Part shown: one piece after another, positions 9,101 through 17,343 of the stretch
Position numbering within the stretch: the stretch's first letter is position 1
Layout: every line of letters starts with the position of its first letter
Assembly: GCA_000969725.1 (NCBI GenBank)
Contig: JXSR01S033889.1
Source: Ophiothrix spiculata
Taxonomy: Eukaryota; Echinodermata; Ophiuroidea; Amphilepidida; Ophiotrichidae
DNA length: 46,722 nt
Reading direction: 5' to 3' (one strand)
The notes under the pieces: generated by a model
The model's input: only the letters and a program-made list of their open reading frames with translations
The model's database searches: none
What the model was told of the DNA's origin: nothing
Translations under genes and position numbers: made by a program

Positions 9101-10736
9101 CAGGTAGAGCATATTTTGATCAGATAAAGACAAGGATCCTCTCATCAATAAGTACAATCCCTGCATGCATTGCGTTAACGTGAAGTTTGGTTTATAATAG
9201 GCCTATGTATTTACTGTGGGGCAACTAAATTTACTACTTGTAGAGCAAAGATCATCGGTATATTATCTCCAAAAGCTGTTAACAGAGTAATGAGCATGAA
9301 AGGGTTTTATATGGTTCGGAGGATTTGAAAAGAATTGATACACAGATAAATGTAACGTGATCCAATATGCCTAACAAAAATGTCAATGTGTTATGCGTGC
9401 TCTTCTTTTTCTTAACTATTTCATCATCACAAAAATATATCTGTACAATTGAAAATGGACATTTAAATGTTCAAACCATGCGTCGTTGAGGTAATGTAAA
9501 TGATATAATTTATAATCAGCGCCGAAACAATGCAGAAATGTGTTTGAAGCAGTAATCAAATGATAACAAACACATTCAAAACTTTTGTTTCCAATCAGAT
9601 AACGAATACCATAATGTTTTACTATATGGCCTTTCTCAAAACTTCAATTCTATTGGTTGTATGAATGCAAATCCTTTTACCTCTCACCGTGAGTGGAAAG
9701 ACCCATAACTTTTAATGAGGTGCCCTGGCTTTAAAAAATTACTAAAATCCTTTTTTTACGATTTTAAGAAAAAAAAATCTGAGGAGAGAAATGTAGAAAA
9801 ATACGAAAAAAAAGAAGAAAAAAATCTGAGAAGAGAAATATAGAAAAATACGAAAAAAAAAAGAAGAAAAACACACAGAGCCCTCTGATATGGTTTATTC
9901 AGAGTCAAGCGAATTTATAAACATCACTCAATACACAGTCTTTACATGTGCTATAAAAACTTCACTTTAAAATTTCAAGATTGCGTATTGAGCGATGTCA
10001 CAGTGATGAAAATCAACGGACTCTGAATACACCAGTGCATTAATATAAAGCATGTAGACTCTTAAAGAGTCTACATGCTTCGCTTACAAACAACACTTCT
10101 GAGTCATTTAGTAGAGGTAAGAATTTATTATGACTCTTTTGATGATAAATAATTATTTATCATTATAATTATAATTATTATTTGATGACAAAGAGGAGAA
10201 CCTAAAGTTCCCGTGGATTTAGGGGAAAAAATTTAAATTACCGATAGCACCCTCTTTTCTATTTTTTTTTCCTTCAAATTTTGCAGGATTGGCTCCTATA
10301 CTAAAAGACGAATATCTGAATGACGTACGTGACCTAGCAGTTTTGTCCCCAAGTCTTAATCATCTGGCATTGAGAGTCCGGTGTTTGAATCCAGTGGGCA
10401 GCGTAGTTAGTGTCCTTGAGCTAGATACTTACCCTCATAATACTCCTCCCCATCCAGGTGTCAAGTGGGCACCGGCATTCTCCATCACTGGGAAGATAAC
10501 AAATTTGCCATAGAGGAGATGTGTTGATCCCCTTGGCACAAATATAACAAAAAGTGGAGTATGACCAAATCAAGTTTTCTTTTATTTTAACCCCTTACTC
10601 TGAAAGTAAATCAATGTGGGTACCAACTAAAACTTCCATGTATTTATTTTTTTCCCTGCAGCCTGATACTGATGCTGACAGCATATTGAAGAAGATACTG
10701 TATGAAAGGACACTCAAAGACTCACTCTATATATGA
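3080..10736 (+). CDS. PSMG1: PSMG1 / PAC1 proteasome assembly chaperone 1 (5'-partial, 5 exons)
   Basis: Joined exons 3080-3189, 4387-4598, 6065-6263, 8775-8911 and 10662-10736 give 243 continuous codons, all with GT-AG introns and matching phases. The product follows the PSMG1 family in order: LVVAVG near the start, VVVCQC with FQW, TPFLRYLRT, LESPNTV, VLSHCQV, ASLYVAF, then a C-terminal ILKKIL. In this family PAC1 pairs with PAC2 to build the alpha ring of the 20S proteasome in the cytosol. The last three residues, LYI, fit the HbYX motif that docks into alpha-ring pockets. Human PSMG1 is about 288 aa, so roughly 45 N-terminal residues are missing, probably in an exon left of the window. 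It converges with CTNS. No AATAAA was found close after the stop. Confidence 0.9.
4107..4343. mobile_element. Small inverted-repeat element R1 in PSMG1 intron
   Basis: The 17-bp perfect arms ATATAGATGAGTTGACA (4107-4123) and its complement (4327-4343) enclose a CpG-rich middle. The right end lies only 43 bp before the acceptor of the next PSMG1 exon. A related element with AACTCATCTATA ends is at 12489-12746. Confidence 0.6.
4387..4598 (+). CDS. PSMG1: PSMG1 exon (second in window)
   Basis: Acceptor TTGCCCAG, donor GTGAGTG at 4599. It opens with GFIEAYILQNE, continues through a charged region with an RQRAHSNRES stretch, and closes with VVVCQCTQDVLAEQVFQW, matching the family's FLCQC..QYQW segment. 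Ends in phase 0. Together with the carried-in base it gives 71 codons. Confidence 0.92.
4599..5390. other. PSMG1: PSMG1 intron, unremarkable part
   Basis: AT-rich intronic sequence without exon or repeat that I can support. A 108-codon open frame at 5060-5386 has no recognisable domain, lies wholly inside the intron and lacks splice sites in phase; I treat it as chance. Confidence 0.5.
5400..5640 (+). mobile_element. Probable LINE 3' end
   Basis: The sequence ends in GGCCATGAGCCACTTTCAG, then AATAAAATATAATGAATC and a short tandem tail of TGAATC units (about 5620-5639). Short 3' tandem tails after an A-rich signal are typical of CR1/L2-like non-LTR retrotransposons. Only the 3' untranslated end is present; no reverse transcriptase remains. 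It lies in a PSMG1 intron in sense orientation. Confidence 0.4.
6065..6263 (+). CDS. PSMG1: PSMG1 exon (third in window)
   Basis: Acceptor TTTTTTCCTTGCAG; donor GTAAGAG at 6264. Encodes LFSQINTSSLEVLILDSS, then TPFLRYLRTSNRKTK and LESPNTVKGLSAA. The human counterpart has SPFLRALKTQN and LEQPNIVHDLPAA at the same positions. Enters in phase 0 and leaves one base of a split glycine/valine-type codon. Confidence 0.93.
6264..8105. other. PSMG1: PSMG1 intron, left part
   Basis: No exon seen. The segment 6480-7560 is richer in CpG than its surroundings. A 30-nt palindrome lies at 7327-7356 (AGGACTGATTTGCT and its near complement), followed by a small inverted pair GGGGAG..CTCCC near 7392-7409. These look like decayed mobile elements, but I could not define ends. 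Confidence 0.4.
8106..8615. mobile_element. Inverted-repeat element H1 (GGTCC..ACAGGAC family)
   Basis: The right end reads CTTAGTCCTGTTTTGTTCAT followed by ACAGACC; its complement resembles the left end AGGTCCTATGGCAAAAAACA. Inner sequence around 8230-8350 (GACTAAGTGAAATTTGAAAA, later GTCTGTTTT) matches 27685-27800, so this and 27644-28090 are one family. Non-coding, in a PSMG1 intron. Confidence 0.6.
8775..8911 (+). CDS. PSMG1: PSMG1 exon (fourth in window)
   Basis: Acceptor ATATCTGCAG, donor GTAAGTG at 8912. With the carried-in G it reads VLSHCQVNKVTASLYVAF, then a leucine-rich stretch ending HLSHLVE, which aligns with human VLSYCQVWKIPAILYL. and SLKGLV. The 3' half of this exon is duplicated in tandem just downstream and again at 10068. 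Confidence 0.94.
8916..8992 (+). pseudogene. PSMG1: Tandem partial copy of PSMG1 exon (copy 2)
   Basis: A 77-nt unit starting GTGTCTTGACCTAGACTCC at 8839 is repeated head-to-tail at 8916. It covers the last 73 nt of the exon plus the first bases of the intron. In the exon's frame the copy still reads VFMPLLNTTYPSHLVK without a stop, but the donor GTAAGT has become ATATGC, so it cannot be spliced as an exon from its 3' end. Inside the intron. Confidence 0.85.
9030..9765. other. PSMG1: PSMG1 last intron, no feature
   Basis: AT-rich intronic DNA. A minus-strand open frame of 73 codons at 8945-9166 overlaps the exon copy and has no recognisable product. Confidence 0.4.
9772..9870. repeat. Two-copy A-rich tandem repeat
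   Basis: AAAAAAATCTGAGGAGAGAA.. at 9772 and AAAAAAATCTGAGAAGAGAA.. at 9818 are two copies of a unit of about 46-53 bp, each ending in a GAAAAAA-rich stretch. Confidence 0.65.
9891..10034. mobile_element. Inverted-repeat element K1 (GGTTTATTCAGAGT ends)
   Basis: TGGTTTATTCAGAGTC at 9891 is matched by GACTCTGAATACACCA at 10019-10034, with further inner pairing (CATCACTCAATAC against GTATTGAGCGATG). The same outer ends occur at 25310-25458 with a different interior. Confidence 0.6.
10048..10080. repeat. Perfect palindrome fused to PSMG1 exon copy 3
   Basis: AAGCATGTAGACTCTT (10048-10063) and AAGAGTCTACATGCTT (10065-10080) are perfect 16-bp arms with a single-base centre. The right arm is the start of an exon fragment, so the left arm is an inverted copy of the same exon sequence. 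Confidence 0.8.
10068..10116 (+). pseudogene. PSMG1: Partial copy of PSMG1 exon (copy 3)
   Basis: This 49-nt piece matches the 3' end of the exon at 8775-8911 (AGTCTACATGC .. GAGTCATTTAGTAGAG). In the same frame it reads VYMLRLQTTLLSHLVE and keeps an intact donor GTAAGA at 10117. No acceptor with pyrimidine tract is visible because the 5' side is a palindrome. Probably a non-functional fragment. Confidence 0.8.
10335..10535 (+). mobile_element. tRNA-related SINE copy, sense orientation
   Basis: A B-box-like GGTGTTTGAATCC (about 10380-10392) is followed by a tail containing GTCCTTGAGC, CTCCTCCCCATCCAGGTG and GTGGGCACCGG. The minus-strand copy at 16690-16985 has the same order (GTCCTTGAGCAAG, CTCCCCACCCAGGTG). 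It is diverged and has no clear A box. Located in the last PSMG1 intron. Confidence 0.55.
10662..10736 (+). CDS. PSMG1: PSMG1 terminal coding exon
   Basis: Acceptor TTTTTTTCCCTGCAG. Encodes PDTDADSILKKILYERTL and ends KDSLYI followed by TGA. Human PSMG1 ends EILKKLM..SNIYT. The terminal LYI fits the hydrophobic-tyrosine-X tail used by proteasome assembly chaperones. Confidence 0.92.
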   Translation, partial: PDTDADSILKKILYERTLKDSLYI

Positions 10737-11190
10737 GATTTTGGTGCTTCTGATGTCAACAAGTACAAATTTGGACCAGGTTTAGAATTTTGTGAATATA
10801 CTATGTTATATGAATGTACCATGCTATTACATTGACTATCATAATGGAAAGCCACAGCTCTGGGATGTTCCGTAGACTGATTTTGGTATAGGTGGGCAAC
10901 TTGGCAATCATGTTAAAGCATTTTGGTCAAGACTGTTTAAAATTTTCGAAGAATTCTTCAAATTCCAGTTAGGAAGAAATCCTTTTAGATATCTGATTGA
11001 ATACCAGAATTAATAATGACCCAAGTCCACTTGAATTATTTTTGAGAAATTCAGGAAAGTTTCAAATTGTTCTCTATGTTTAATTAACAACTATTTGGCT
11101 CACAGGGTATGTTTATTAATTCAATGTGCATGTAAAAATATTTTAAAACAATAATGGCGCTGTTTACATGGCAGCGCAGATGCAGATACA
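10737..11190 (+). other. PSMG1: Presumed PSMG1 3'UTR and flank
   Basis: Non-coding sequence after the stop. I found no canonical AATAAA in the first several hundred bases, so the polyadenylation site is not placed. Confidence 0.4.
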
Positions 11191-11525
11191 TGTGACCAGT
11201 CATATCAAAAGGTACCTTAAGGTCGGCATAGTAAATTACGAGATGCGGGCCATTGAAGCTGAGCACAGTCAAAACACGTCAAAGGTCGAATTTCTAATTT
11301 CATCAGAAACGTTACCTTTGAAGTGTAAACTCAATTTTCTCAGAACTATAGTTTTCCGGTTCAGCCCGATGCCTTTTACCAATTTGGATATAACTTTGCA
11401 ATGGAACATCCAATAACCAAAAGCAAGGTGTCATTTTAAAGCTGTAAATATAATCTTTCAGATGAGACCAAAAAATCAATTTGCATTTTGGGACCCTTAT
11501 GTACCTTTCGATATGACAGGTCACA
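11191..11525. mobile_element. Inverted-repeat element B1 (TGTGACC ends)
   Basis: Left end TGTGACCAGTCATATCAAAA with GGTACCTTAA; right end is the near complement, ending TTTCGATATGACAGGTCACA. The interior includes CATAGTAAATTACGAGATGC, GGCCATTGAAGCTGAGCA and ACTATAGTTTTCCGG. The same interior is found reverse-complemented at 33474-33919. Non-coding; short ORFs across it are not conserved genes. Confidence 0.7.
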
Positions 11526-11659
11526 TATGTGCATCTCTGTATGGCATACTGTACTTTGCAACTAGACTTGGACTACACCTGATACCAGTGTAGCTTCCAT
11601 CAAGGCGGTCTATGATGATCAGGTTTGCAGATCACAACCTTGGAAATGCACATTGATGT

Positions 11660-11710
11660 ATGTTATACAAATATTGAATGCCTGAGAGTGCAATAGTACA
11701 AATTATATAC
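11660..11710. repeat. Copy of hairpin-cluster spacer repeat
   Basis: TATACAAATATTGAATGCCT followed by GAGAGTGCAATAGTAC recurs at 12270-12315 and 31306-31335, always beside hairpins with GGTCAAATTTGGACT arms. It is a piece of the same composite repeat. Confidence 0.6.
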
Positions 11711-11965
11711 CTCATATGTATAGATTACTGTCCTCGGATTGGTTAAAAGTGAGGGCTTGGATTTAACTAGGCCCGGGGCATATTTTTCACTAGGCCCGCT
11801 CAGCATATTTTGCGGCGCCGATGTAACACGAGCAATAAGCGCGCAACTATTGACTATAGGGTGTTTTAAATGCAAAAATGGTTCTTTTAACCAAGAGATG
11901 ACAAAAATCTATATATTCGGTATATAAAACCAAGAAGTCTTTGGTAACTTCTTGATAAAATGAAT

Positions 11966-12121
11966 ATTGACTGCTTTTTCTTCGGGGCATGGTTAAAATT
12001 ATTTCCCCTCGGTGATCTCAAAACCATGAATATACCCACAGCTTCGCTTCGGGCATATTCATGGTTTTGAGATCACCTCAGGAAAAATAATTTAAACCAT
12101 GCCCCTCAAAGCAGTCAATAT
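11966..12121. repeat. Long hairpin J1, about 67-bp arms
   Basis: Left arm 11966-12033 and right arm 12055-12121 are near-perfect complements (ATTGACTGC..AACCATGAATAT). The tip 12034-12054 holds CAGCTTCGCTTCGGG. Together with J2 and J3 it forms a cluster of hairpins whose arms differ but whose tips are GC-rich with GCGNAGC/GCTTCGC-like cores. Confidence 0.75.
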
Positions 12122-12139
12122 TTGTATGATATATCATGA

Positions 12140-12206
12140 GGTCAAATTTGGACTTTTCTATTTCACAAGGCGTAGCCGAGTGAAATGGATCAGTCCAAAT
12201 TTGACC
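12140..12206. repeat. Hairpin J2 with AAGGCGTAGCCGAG tip
   Basis: Arms GGTCAAATTTGGACT (12140-12154) and AGTCCAAATTTGACC (12192-12206), with an inner stem ATTTCAC (12160-12166) and GTGAAAT (12180-12186), and tip AAGGCGTAGCCGA. The same arm and tip set recurs at 31343 and 31566. Confidence 0.8.
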
Positions 12207-12366
12207 GAATGCATAGGCATTCAATATTTGTTTTATATCATGATATCACACAGGTTTGTTTCATGCCGTACAATAGTATACAAATATTGAATGCCTGAGA
12301 GTGCAATAGTACAAATTACTACACCTCTTGAATATTTATAAGGCAATACAGTCTTTTTATTGGTTT

Positions 12367-12463
12367 AATATACCATCCCGAATTGAAAGATTGATTGTTC
12401 CATTTCACGAGCCGATAGACGAGTGAAATGGACAATCAATCTTTCAATGAGGGATGGTATATT
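12367..12463. repeat. Hairpin J3, about 41-bp arms
   Basis: Left arm 12367-12408 (AATATACCATCCC .. CCATTTCAC) pairs with 12423-12463 (GTGAAATGG .. GGGATGGTATATT). Tip GAGCCGATAGACGA. Only the innermost stem CATTTCAC/GTGAAATG is shared with J2; the outer arm is private. Confidence 0.8.
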
Positions 12464-12488
12464 TTACTATAAGCAGTTAATATTGTTT

Positions 12489-12746
12489 TATATAACTCAT
12501 CTATAGATTCTAGTCATTTAATAACACATTTAAAATTTTGTACTTGCCCACTATCCATGTAGCAAAAAGCAATATGTCCGTACTGTTGTTTTCAATCCAG
12601 TACGATAAGAGTCGATATATTATCAAACGGATGAAAGTGATATTCAAGACTATCAAACGGATGATAGTGAGAGTAAAAATGACAAATGGTCACATGTTAC
12701 AATCTTACCAATCAAATGACTAGAATCTATGGATGAGTTGTATAAT
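12489..12746. mobile_element. Inverted-repeat element R2
   Basis: TATAACTCATCTATAGATTC with TAGTCA (from 12489) is matched by TGACTAGAATCTATGGATGA with GTTGTATA (to 12746). Ends resemble element R1 at 4107-4343. The interior includes a two-copy CAAACGGATGA(A/T)AGTGA repeat (12625 and 12655). Confidence 0.6.
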
Positions 12747-12779
12747 ACAAACTATTGCATGGCTCAAATCACTGTAATC

Positions 12780-14434
12780 ATGATATAAATATTCGTATTT
12801 CACCAGCGTTACTTTATATGCTAGACTTGTAAAAAGGATACGGTCTATTTGGCGTGAATATTTTGTTTATCAAATTAAGTATATGATTTGTACTTGGAAA
12901 GCAATATTTTCTAATTTTTGGTGGAAACTTTTCTTAAAAATTGAATTTTCCACTGCCATTTTGAAAGGGAACTATCTTTTTCAATAATTTGTACTGGGTC
13001 TTGTTGACATTACCCACAGCTTGTCCAATTTTTAAGGGCTTGAAATATTTTTTTGATGAAAGGTAGGTATTCCGATCTGGTGTCAAATTTAACATACACT
13101 TTTTTCATATTTGAATGAATGGTCATCACCTACATCAAGCAATTGTAAAGTTTTATTAGCATACCGTGAGCCAAATTAATGCCAGAGGTAAAAATGTGCC
13201 GTAGAGTGGCCCATAGAAACATATGGGATACTTATTTTTGTTAACAAGATACTCCAGTAATTCAGCATTTTTTGACCATATGTCTTCAATGAAACATAAT
13301 ATGGGCATGAAAATTCACTGGGGTCATGAGAAAAATATGCGCTTTCTTGTGGTATCAAAGTCTTCAATTTGATTTTGTGGATGAAAGTGATCGGAATACA
13401 CACCTTTAATATTGCAATCAATATAATTAAGGATGGGTCATTCCGTGTATTTTCTCTTACGTGTAACGTATTAATGAATGTGTGCGTGTTTCGTGTACAC
13501 GTATGAGATAGACTCAAAACCAAAGGTCAATGGCAGAACGTACAGCATTGCCAACAGTTGAAGCTTAACCCCGGGAGCTTACCAAGTTTGTGAGTTTACA
13601 CGCCCAGTAATATCCACCGGACATTAGATATGAAGTAATTGAGTAAAATATTCACAGATTTATGTTTTTAATCCTTTGATACCGTAGATTGACGCACATT
13701 TCGGCCGGTATCTACCCCTTAGCAGACAACTTTTTCCTTGCACATGTCGCCATATTGTTATTCCGATATCAATTACCCACAATTCCCCGTATGTCACTGT
13801 CCACGCACGTGATATCAATCAAATTCAGTGCTGGGCGGTATGTGTGAAATCCCGCCCATTTTCAGGTTCGCCGCGCGGGGAAACACTATATTATAATAAC
13901 GATCTTTTCCATTTATCGGGGCAACATTTTTAGTTATATCGCCCAACACTAAAGAGGCTGAGTCACTGAGAAGCTCTGAATATAAGATTTTAGCGATAAT
14001 ATGACATTGTTAGTAATAATGTGCCTTTGAAAAGATTTTGTTTCATCCGTGTACACGTTTACCACTTATTTGTTACGTGTAATGTATCATGCGTGCGTGT
14101 AACGCATCATGCGTGTAACTTGCCCAACCTTAAATATAATACCATGCACTGACCCAAGTCATAGAATTTGGTCATTTGTCCATTCATAAAGCATTTTATA
14201 GGCAGTTATAGTGTAGACTTGGTAGGTCTCTCACACAAAGTAGTTTGACCTATAAATCATATATACACAAGTGTTTCCTGTGTGCCAAACTTTGCCAGAT
14301 TTTGTTGCTGTTCTGTGCATTCTGGTATTCAGTTGAATACACAATGCAACAGTGGCCCAAGTCCATGCTGCCCTATCAAGGCAAGAGGAAGTACTTGTAA
14401 ATGTGGACTCCAATATTGATTTTTAAATAGCAAT
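12780..14434. other. Intergenic, mostly unassigned
   Basis: No gene seen. Two related stretches, 13430-13505 and 14035-14120, share CGTGTACACGT and TTACGTGTAA(C/T)GTAT and flank a CpG-richer middle (13560-13950); they may be ends of an unrecognised element. A 115-codon minus ORF at 13176-13523 covers the first of them and shows no known domain. Confidence 0.4.
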
Positions 14435-14436
14435 TA

Positions 14437-14871
14437 CAGGGTGTCCCAGAAAAAATGTTACAATCTTTGCGTATAATTTTCTTGAGTTTAACGCATAGTC
14501 AGAAATTATGTAAAGGTTGCATTTATTGCTCATGAATTAAACTTTGAGATACCGTTCGTTTCATTTCAATCGGTAGTGTACAATAAAAGTTATGTTTTAT
14601 CAAATATTTTGGTGGATTTTTGTCTGGTCCAATTTCATGATTATTGGCCTTAAAGTAAGGTAGTTTCTGCAAAATTGTGAAATTGGACCAGAAAGTTTCA
14701 CATCCAAATATTTGACAAAGCATAACTTTTGCTGTACACTACCGATTGAAATGAAACCTAAAAGTTCAATTCATAAGCTATAAAATGCAACCTTTACATA
14801 CTTTCTGACTATGTGTTAAACCCAAGAAAATGATACGCTTAAGATTGTAAGGATTTTTCTGGGACACCCTG
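14437..14871. mobile_element. TA-flanked MITE with CAGGGTGTCCCAGAAA ends
   Basis: The element starts CAGGGTGTCCCAGAAAAAAT and ends with the complement ATTTTTCTGGGACACCCTG type sequence, with TA on both outer sides (14435-14436 and 14872-14873). Terminal inverted repeats run roughly 190-200 bp and include the pairs AATCGGTAGTGTACA and TGGTCCAATTTCA. TA duplication with no ORF suggests a Tc1/mariner-type non-autonomous element (inference). Confidence 0.8.
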
Positions 14872-14879
14872 TACAGCCA

Positions 14880-15528
14880 TCATTGTAGTGCAATATACTT
14901 CCTATAGCCTTGGTATGGAAGCATGGACTTGGGTAAGTTTTGCATGCCTGTATTTAATCAAATTGGATATTTCTTGTTAATGAGACGTAGTACACAAATT
15001 CAATTGTATTTGTATGTCTAGCACTTTCTTAAGAATTCAATAATGGACTTTATATTCACTCATCAAGTGCAAGACAATTTGCTATCTATTTGCTTACACA
15101 CATTTGCTCAGAATCATAGCAAATGTCTCCCGGCATAGACTGCTCTGTTACAATATATGTTTGGAATTTGGTGACAAGACACCAAAAAAGTTTCTGGACT
15201 GTAATATATTGCATACTCTTTACCGTTTAAGAAATTGTGACAGGGTGTAAACTTCTTTAGGTTTGCAATTTAAAGGAAAAGTGCTTTTAAAGGGGCAATG
15301 CATGATCCAGTGCCTCATACCCACACTATCAAAATTCTGGGTTCTTTTAGCAAATCATGCCTTGCTGGCACTGGTTACAAATCCCAAACCATTTTTGCAT
15401 ATGTGTTTGCATTTTTGAGAGAAATGAGAAAGTGTTATCATTTTCTAATAACTCTCGAGACCAAAGAGTAATTACAACACAGTAGCCCATGGAAATTTTG
15501 AAAGACTGAACAGCTCAAAATTTGAAAA
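14880..15528. other. Intergenic, no feature
   Basis: AT-rich single-copy-looking sequence with no supported gene or repeat. Confidence 0.4.
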
Positions 15529-15989
15529 TGTGATGACCCCGGGGTGATAAGGGGGACTTTGCGACAGAACACTTTTCAAGAAACTGGTGAAAACAGGCGG
15601 CATAAAATAATGAAAATAATACGATTTTTCAGCAGATTTTCTGTTATAAAATTTGATCGACTTGATCAATTTCAACATGTAAGGTGTCATTTTAAAGCTT
15701 AGGCTGTGTTCACACATAACAGTCATGACTAGTCACGACTTAGCAGTTGCGTTCACACTGGGACACGACTCGCGCATTAAAACTAGTGGTGCGTCACTTT
15801 TGGTCACGAGCGAGACACTTTCTATAATTGCGTTCACACTGGGAATTTGCTCATGAGCAAAATATAGTCATGACCAAATTCTTCTGTGTGAACACGCCCT
15901 TTGACATTGCTGTAACAGATGAAATGATTAAATCAAAATTGATATCATTTTCAAAGTCCCCCCTTTCGGTTTCCCGGTTTTCATCACAT
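15529..15989. mobile_element. Inverted-repeat element C1 carrying a nested insertion
   Basis: Left end GTGATGACC..AAGGGGGACTTTG with ACAGAACACTTTTCAA; right end is the complement-like CAAAGTCCCCCCTTTCGG with TCATCAC. The interior TTGATCGACTTGATCAA and AAGGTGTCATTTTAAAGCTT matches 17096-17343 and 21060-22050. A separate inverted-repeat insertion lies at 15701-15900. Confidence 0.7.
15701..15900. mobile_element. Element E nested in C1 (tandem GTTCACAC motifs)
   Basis: AGGCTGTGTTCACACA (15701-15716) and TGTGTGAACACGCCCT (15885-15900) are inverted ends. Inside, GCGTTCACACTGGGA occurs twice and AGTCATGAC/GTCATGAC pairs occur. It interrupts the C1 interior right after AAAGCTT. Confidence 0.65.
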
Positions 15990-16685
15990 CAGAATCAGTA
16001 ATTGCACTTTAAGATCGAACAAAAAGGAAGTAGTAAGTAAAATGGTCGCATTTGATACTTTGGTTTTGATATGCATGGCTGTATTGTTACTTGTTATCTG
16101 CTACAATAATAACAATTCTTGGTTTCTGTTGAACAATTAATTTCCTCGAAAATAAATAGTGACTTGAAAGTTGATATCACTCTTTGATTTTTCAGGGAAG
16201 AAAATGGTGACTTTTTTCATAAGTTGAATCTTATTTTACAGATTTACAAAATGTATAATGAAGCAGTTCAGGGAATTGTGATCTTTAAAGGGATCAAGTT
16301 CTCAAAACAAGAATATAAAAAGGCCTTTTTTTAGATATCTTTTGCCATGCTGAAGTTGTCAAATATAGTTTTAAATATGGTTATTTTGAGCAGTTTAGGC
16401 CTACCAATAAGGCCAAATTCTCCTATTTTTAAAAAGCAAGATGAGAAGCATGTTTTAATTTTTACTTGGTCTAAACCAGAAAAATAATTCCTCTTCTTTC
16501 ACCATCCAGGTATGTTGATTAGTTTTCTTTACTAAAAATTACTGCTGTAGAGCCTAAATATTATGTAGCATACTACATACTTCAAAGAAAACAATGTGTC
16601 CCATTTCATGTTAAATTTGTGAAATGTAAGATTGTTTTCTTTAAAAGAAAGCCAATGCCAACTGAATCACAGTAAGGTAAAGGTA
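15990..16685. other. Intergenic, no feature
   Basis: AT-rich sequence without a supported gene, repeat or RNA. Confidence 0.4.
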
Positions 16686-16689
16686 AAGT

Positions 16690-16985
16690 CGAAACCGAGC
16701 TTGTTTGCTAACGGCAGTGGTGCCCATCTCCATTTCCTTGGCGTTTAGGCCAGACTCCACTTCTGTGTATGTCTGTGGTGGGTACGCTACTCCTCCCGCA
16801 CAAACGAGTCTGGTTTACCTTCCCAGTACTTTTTTACATACTGGTACCTATTTCTATCACCTGGGTGGGGAGGAACAATGTGGACAAAGAATCTTGCTCA
16901 AGGACTCACACTGCAGTGACCGGGTCGGGGCTTGAACCCACAACCTCTCGATCACAGTACACTGCCAGAAGTGTATGTAGCTACT
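16690..16985 (-). mobile_element. tRNA-related SINE copy, minus orientation
   Basis: On the minus strand GGGTTCAAGCCCC (complement of 16924-16936) is a good pol III B box. It is preceded by GTGATCGAGAGGTTGTG and followed by GAGTCCTTGAGCAAG and CTCCCCACCCAGGTG. The tail matches the copy at 10335. Two overlapping plus-strand ORFs (16705-16987) are passengers in this repeat. Confidence 0.65.
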
Positions 16986-17095
16986 AAGTGGAAGGTGCAT
17001 ACACATAACTAAAAAAATTTGAAGAAAGAAAAATGAAATTATGTTCATTCCAGTAAATAATATTTCCATGCTCTTGCAAATGATTAGTGTAGTTT

Positions 17096-17343
17096 TGATG
17101 GCTCATCCCAAAAGGGGAACTTTATCATTTCATCTGTTAGAGCATTTTCTAAGCTTTAAAATGACACCTTACTTGATATTTGTTGAATTTGATCAAGCTG
17201 ATCAAATTTTATAACAGAAAATCTGCTGGAAATTATTATTATTTTGTTTATTTTTGCTGCCTATTTTCACCAGTTTTTTGAAAAGTGTTCTGTCACAAAG
17301 TCCCACTTTTTTTTTTTTGGGGGGGGGGAGATGAGCCATCACA
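17096..17343. mobile_element. Inverted-repeat element C2 (shortest copy)
   Basis: TGATGGCTCATCCCAAAAGG at the left; ATGAGCCATCACA at the right. Interior motifs (CTTTAAAATGACACCTTAC, TTGATCAAGCTGATCAA, GAAAAGTGTTCTGTCACAAA) are the reverse complement of C1 and C3. A G-run of about 10 bases lies near 17319. Confidence 0.75.

Noticed and set aside
16705-16987. Two overlapping plus-strand ORFs
   Set aside because: They are antisense passengers in the minus-strand SINE copy.
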